Assembly: GCA_030323885.1 (NCBI GenBank)
Contig: CM059199.1
Span: 36,216,590 to 36,280,589, forward strand
DNA: 64,000 bases
Source of the DNA: Branchipolynoe longqiensis
Lineage: Eukaryota; Annelida; Polychaeta; Phyllodocida; Polynoidae
Reading direction: 5' to 3'
Position numbers and translations under genes: made by a program. Below, in pieces: positions 62,288 to 64,000 of the stretch. Every line of letters begins with the position of its first letter. Position 1 is the stretch's first letter. The notes beneath the pieces were generated by a model. That model had not been told where the DNA came from and searched no databases. It worked only from the letters and a program-made list of their open reading frames with translations.

Positions 62288-62472
62288 CCCTGTTACTGCA
62301 GAAGCCTATTTTAATGGTGCATATTTACACTGCCGGGAAATATATCAAAAGCTAACCATTTAAAATCAAAGTTACTTCAAACTAAAGTGAGGTTGATTAC
62401 AACAATCAACTTAATATGTTTATATCAGAACTTTACAGAGACTCAAAACCGTCGGACCGTCGCTACTTTAAG
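62288..62472 (-). mobile_element. MITE-B, partial
   Basis: CCTGTTACTGCAGAAGCCTA, ACCATTTAAAATCAAAGTTAC and CTCAAAACCGTCGGACCG in reversed order. The outer end is mutated. Confidence 0.7.
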
Positions 62473-62481
62473 CCAATAGGA

Positions 62482-62795
62482 ATACTACACCTATACTTCC
62501 TGTGTGAAAGGTCGGGAGTTTGAAAACCCAGCCCAGTCAAAATGATGACTTAGGCAATTGATACTTGTCACTACCTAGCCTGGCACTCGGCATTAATAGG
62601 ATAGGACAAGGACTGGTTAGCACAATGTCAAGATAATGTAACTGTGTGAGGTATTGGATCATGCTGCTATTATCCTCCTATCCCAGTGGGGCAACACTAT
62701 AAAGTCACCATGACTGCACACTGTCACAAGTCGGTGCCCATTCTGATATGACTTTGCATGTGGCTGGGACATAAAACCCCAACAACCAACCAACC
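62482..62795 (+). mobile_element. SINE-A, variant head
   Basis: CTGTGTGAAAGGTCGGGAGTT replaces the usual B-box surroundings, as in 51780. Full body. Tail GGGACATAAAACCCCAACAACC. Confidence 0.78.
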
Positions 62796-62878
62796 CAGTA
62801 TGACAGCACTATAAATTCAACATGAGTGTGCACTGTCACAAGGCGGTACCCTTACTGATATGACGTTAGATGTTGTTG
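62796..62878 (+). mobile_element. SINE-A tail segment, extra copy
   Basis: AGCACTATAAATTCAACATG to TGACGTTAGATGTTGTTG repeats the last 90 bp of the preceding SINE in tandem. Confidence 0.7.
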
Positions 62879-63160
62879 TTGTGTGTTGTTGTTTTACGTC
62901 CGAGCAACATCTAACATCATATCAGGACGGGTAGCGACTGGTGACAGTGCGCACTCATGGCGACTTTATAGTGCTGTCCCACTGGGAAACCAGGCCGCCG
63001 GTACCATGACCTGGTGTCCCACTCAGTCACATCATCCTGACACTGAGCACACCGGTCCTTGCCCTGTCCAAGTATCAATTTTTAAGTCATCGGTTTGACT
63101 CGACCGGGGTTCGAATCCACGACCCCACGCTCTAACTCATTCGGTCCTCCGGTCTGGTCA
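62879..63160 (-). mobile_element. SINE-A, head shortened
   Basis: TGTTGTTGTTTTACGTCCGAGC tail. TTGCCCTGTCCAAGTATCAAT shows a 20-bp body deletion. Head GGGGTTCGAATCCACGACCC joined early to CTCATTCGGTCCTCCGGTCTGG. Confidence 0.82.
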
Positions 63161-63212
63161 TATAACGTTAGATGTTGCTAGGATGCAAAACAACAACAAA
63201 GAAACAAGGATT
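63160..63212 (+). mobile_element. SINE-A tail stub
   Basis: CGTTAGATGTTGCTAGGATGC and AAAACAACAACAAAG, opposed to the preceding copy. Confidence 0.65.
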
Positions 63213-63241
63213 GCATTGGCGCCCTGGTGGGAGGAGTGTTG

Positions 63242-63292
63242 TGTTTGTTTGTTTGTTGTTGTTTTACGTCCTAGCAACATCTACGGTCGGAG
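63242..63292 (-). mobile_element. SINE-A tail stub
   Basis: GTTTGTTTGTTTGTTGTTGT and TTACGTCCTAGCAACATCTAC only. Confidence 0.7.
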
Positions 63293-63411
63293 TGTTGTGT
63301 GTGTATGTAAACACGGGACCGAATCGCACCGTCCGTACAGTAGAGTGATGTAGAACAGTAGCAGGTGTGTGCCTTTGTGTATATATCATGACAAGTATCG
63401 AGGCAGCATGG

Positions 63412-63580
63412 TGTGTCTGCTTGTTTGTTGGAGTTTTGCGTCCTGGCCACGTCTAAGGTCATATCAGGATGGGTCCCGACTTGTGCCGTTGCTCACTCAT
63501 GGCAACTCTATAGGGATTAGCCACTGGGAGACAAGGTCACAAATGTCGCACCCAGTCACATTGTCCATGATGTGCGCAAC
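63412..63580 (-). mobile_element. SINE-A, 3' part
   Basis: GCTTGTTTGTTGGAGTTTTGC tail to CACCCAGTCACATTGTCC, with a short deletion before the CAGTCACA block. Confidence 0.75.
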
Positions 63581-63939
63581 ACGGGTAATTGAGAGCGAGA
63601 CTGGATATCCGAAGTATATTTTAAGGTGACTACTGGCGCCATCTACATTGTCCTTTTGAACTAATAAATGGCCGCCGATCAATGCGGCACCTACTGTAAA
63701 TTCCCGGCAATGGCTATGACGCAGTTAGCAAATCTAGACACTTCGACCAGAACTTTCAACCGATCGGACGTGCTTCCTTAGCGCAGATTTGTCCGTCCCA
63801 CCCACCCAACTAATAACATAGATCGATAGGGTTAAGTACCTGAAATCCTCAACTCTAAACAAAATACCATCACAAACCTAACTGCAACAAGCTAAAATAG
63901 AAAGAATAAATGCCACTTTATATGATTACTGTCTTGCGT
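63581..63939. other. Unassigned intergenic sequence
   Basis: Nothing recognisable. Confidence 0.4.
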
Positions 63940-64000
63940 TATTCAATTATCCTGATACTGAGCTAACTAGTCCATTGATTATGTTCGTAATACCGAGCAC
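63940..64000 (-). mobile_element. SINE-A body, cut by window edge
   Basis: TTATCCTGATACTGAGCTAAC and AATACCGAGCAC belong to the body; the head side continues beyond the window. Confidence 0.65.

Overview
The window looks like a gene-free, repeat-packed stretch of a metazoan nuclear genome, most likely from a mollusc. It is AT-rich on average, has no prokaryotic gene structure, and has no open reading frame whose product I can recognise apart from a broken reverse-transcriptase C-terminus. The mollusc call is an inference. It rests on the short retroposon called SINE-B here, whose tail reads TTTAACGAC and which I remember as very common in mollusc genomes, together with the general repeat mix. 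Most longer open frames come from repeats with unit lengths of 6, 8 or about 12 bases, or from homopyrimidine tracts.

Families (names are local to this annotation). SINE-A is a tRNA-derived SINE of about 340 bp. Its head carries an A box (TGGCCGAATGAG) and a B box (GGTTCGAACCC), and its tail ends GGACGTAAAAC plus an AAC-rich run. Two copies have 11-bp target-site duplications (TSDs). SINE-A2 has the same head and body but a different tail. SINE-B, SINE-C and SINE-D are three further tRNA-related families. MITE-A is about 235 bp with terminal inverted repeats (TIRs) GAAGAGTTCAGGTGC. MITE-B is about 347 bp with TIRs AGTTGCATAGTCCGATG and TTAA target duplications. MITE-C has TIRs CCGGTGTCGCAGTTTCAGC. 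MITE-P is pogo/Tigger-like. The core-box elements are 300-700 bp TIR elements that start CCCCTGTCACAC or CCCCGGTCACATA. Their interiors are degenerate short-period arrays, and seven of them share an internal palindrome close to TTTTGAACATGTCCAAAA.

Layout. 1-7 kb: SINE-A and MITE-B copies plus G/C-rich minisatellites, one split by a core-box element. 7-16 kb: hexamer and AT microsatellites, many SINE-A copies, and three TIR elements at 10.8-12.1 kb. 17-30 kb: mainly SINE-A, SINE-B and core-box elements, with a GGAAGGGG tract. 30-42 kb: a dead LINE 3' end, nested MITEs, a 13-bp minisatellite of ETS-type sites, and a SINE with a quadruplicated tail. 42-47 kb: a 721-bp palindrome inside a SINE, two core-box elements and a 1-kb octamer array. 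48-54 kb: TATATG arrays with a 200-bp duplication, more TIR elements, and a 760-bp homopyrimidine satellite. 55-64 kb: further TIR elements, three with hexamer interiors, a solo-LTR candidate, and SINE fragments.

There is no operon or pathway to describe. The biology here is transposition: nested insertions give a relative order of activity (SINE-A before SINE-B, MITE-A and the palindrome; MITE-A before MITE-B). The most unusual signal is the conserved palindromic core shared by TIR elements whose other sequence has diverged into different short-period arrays.
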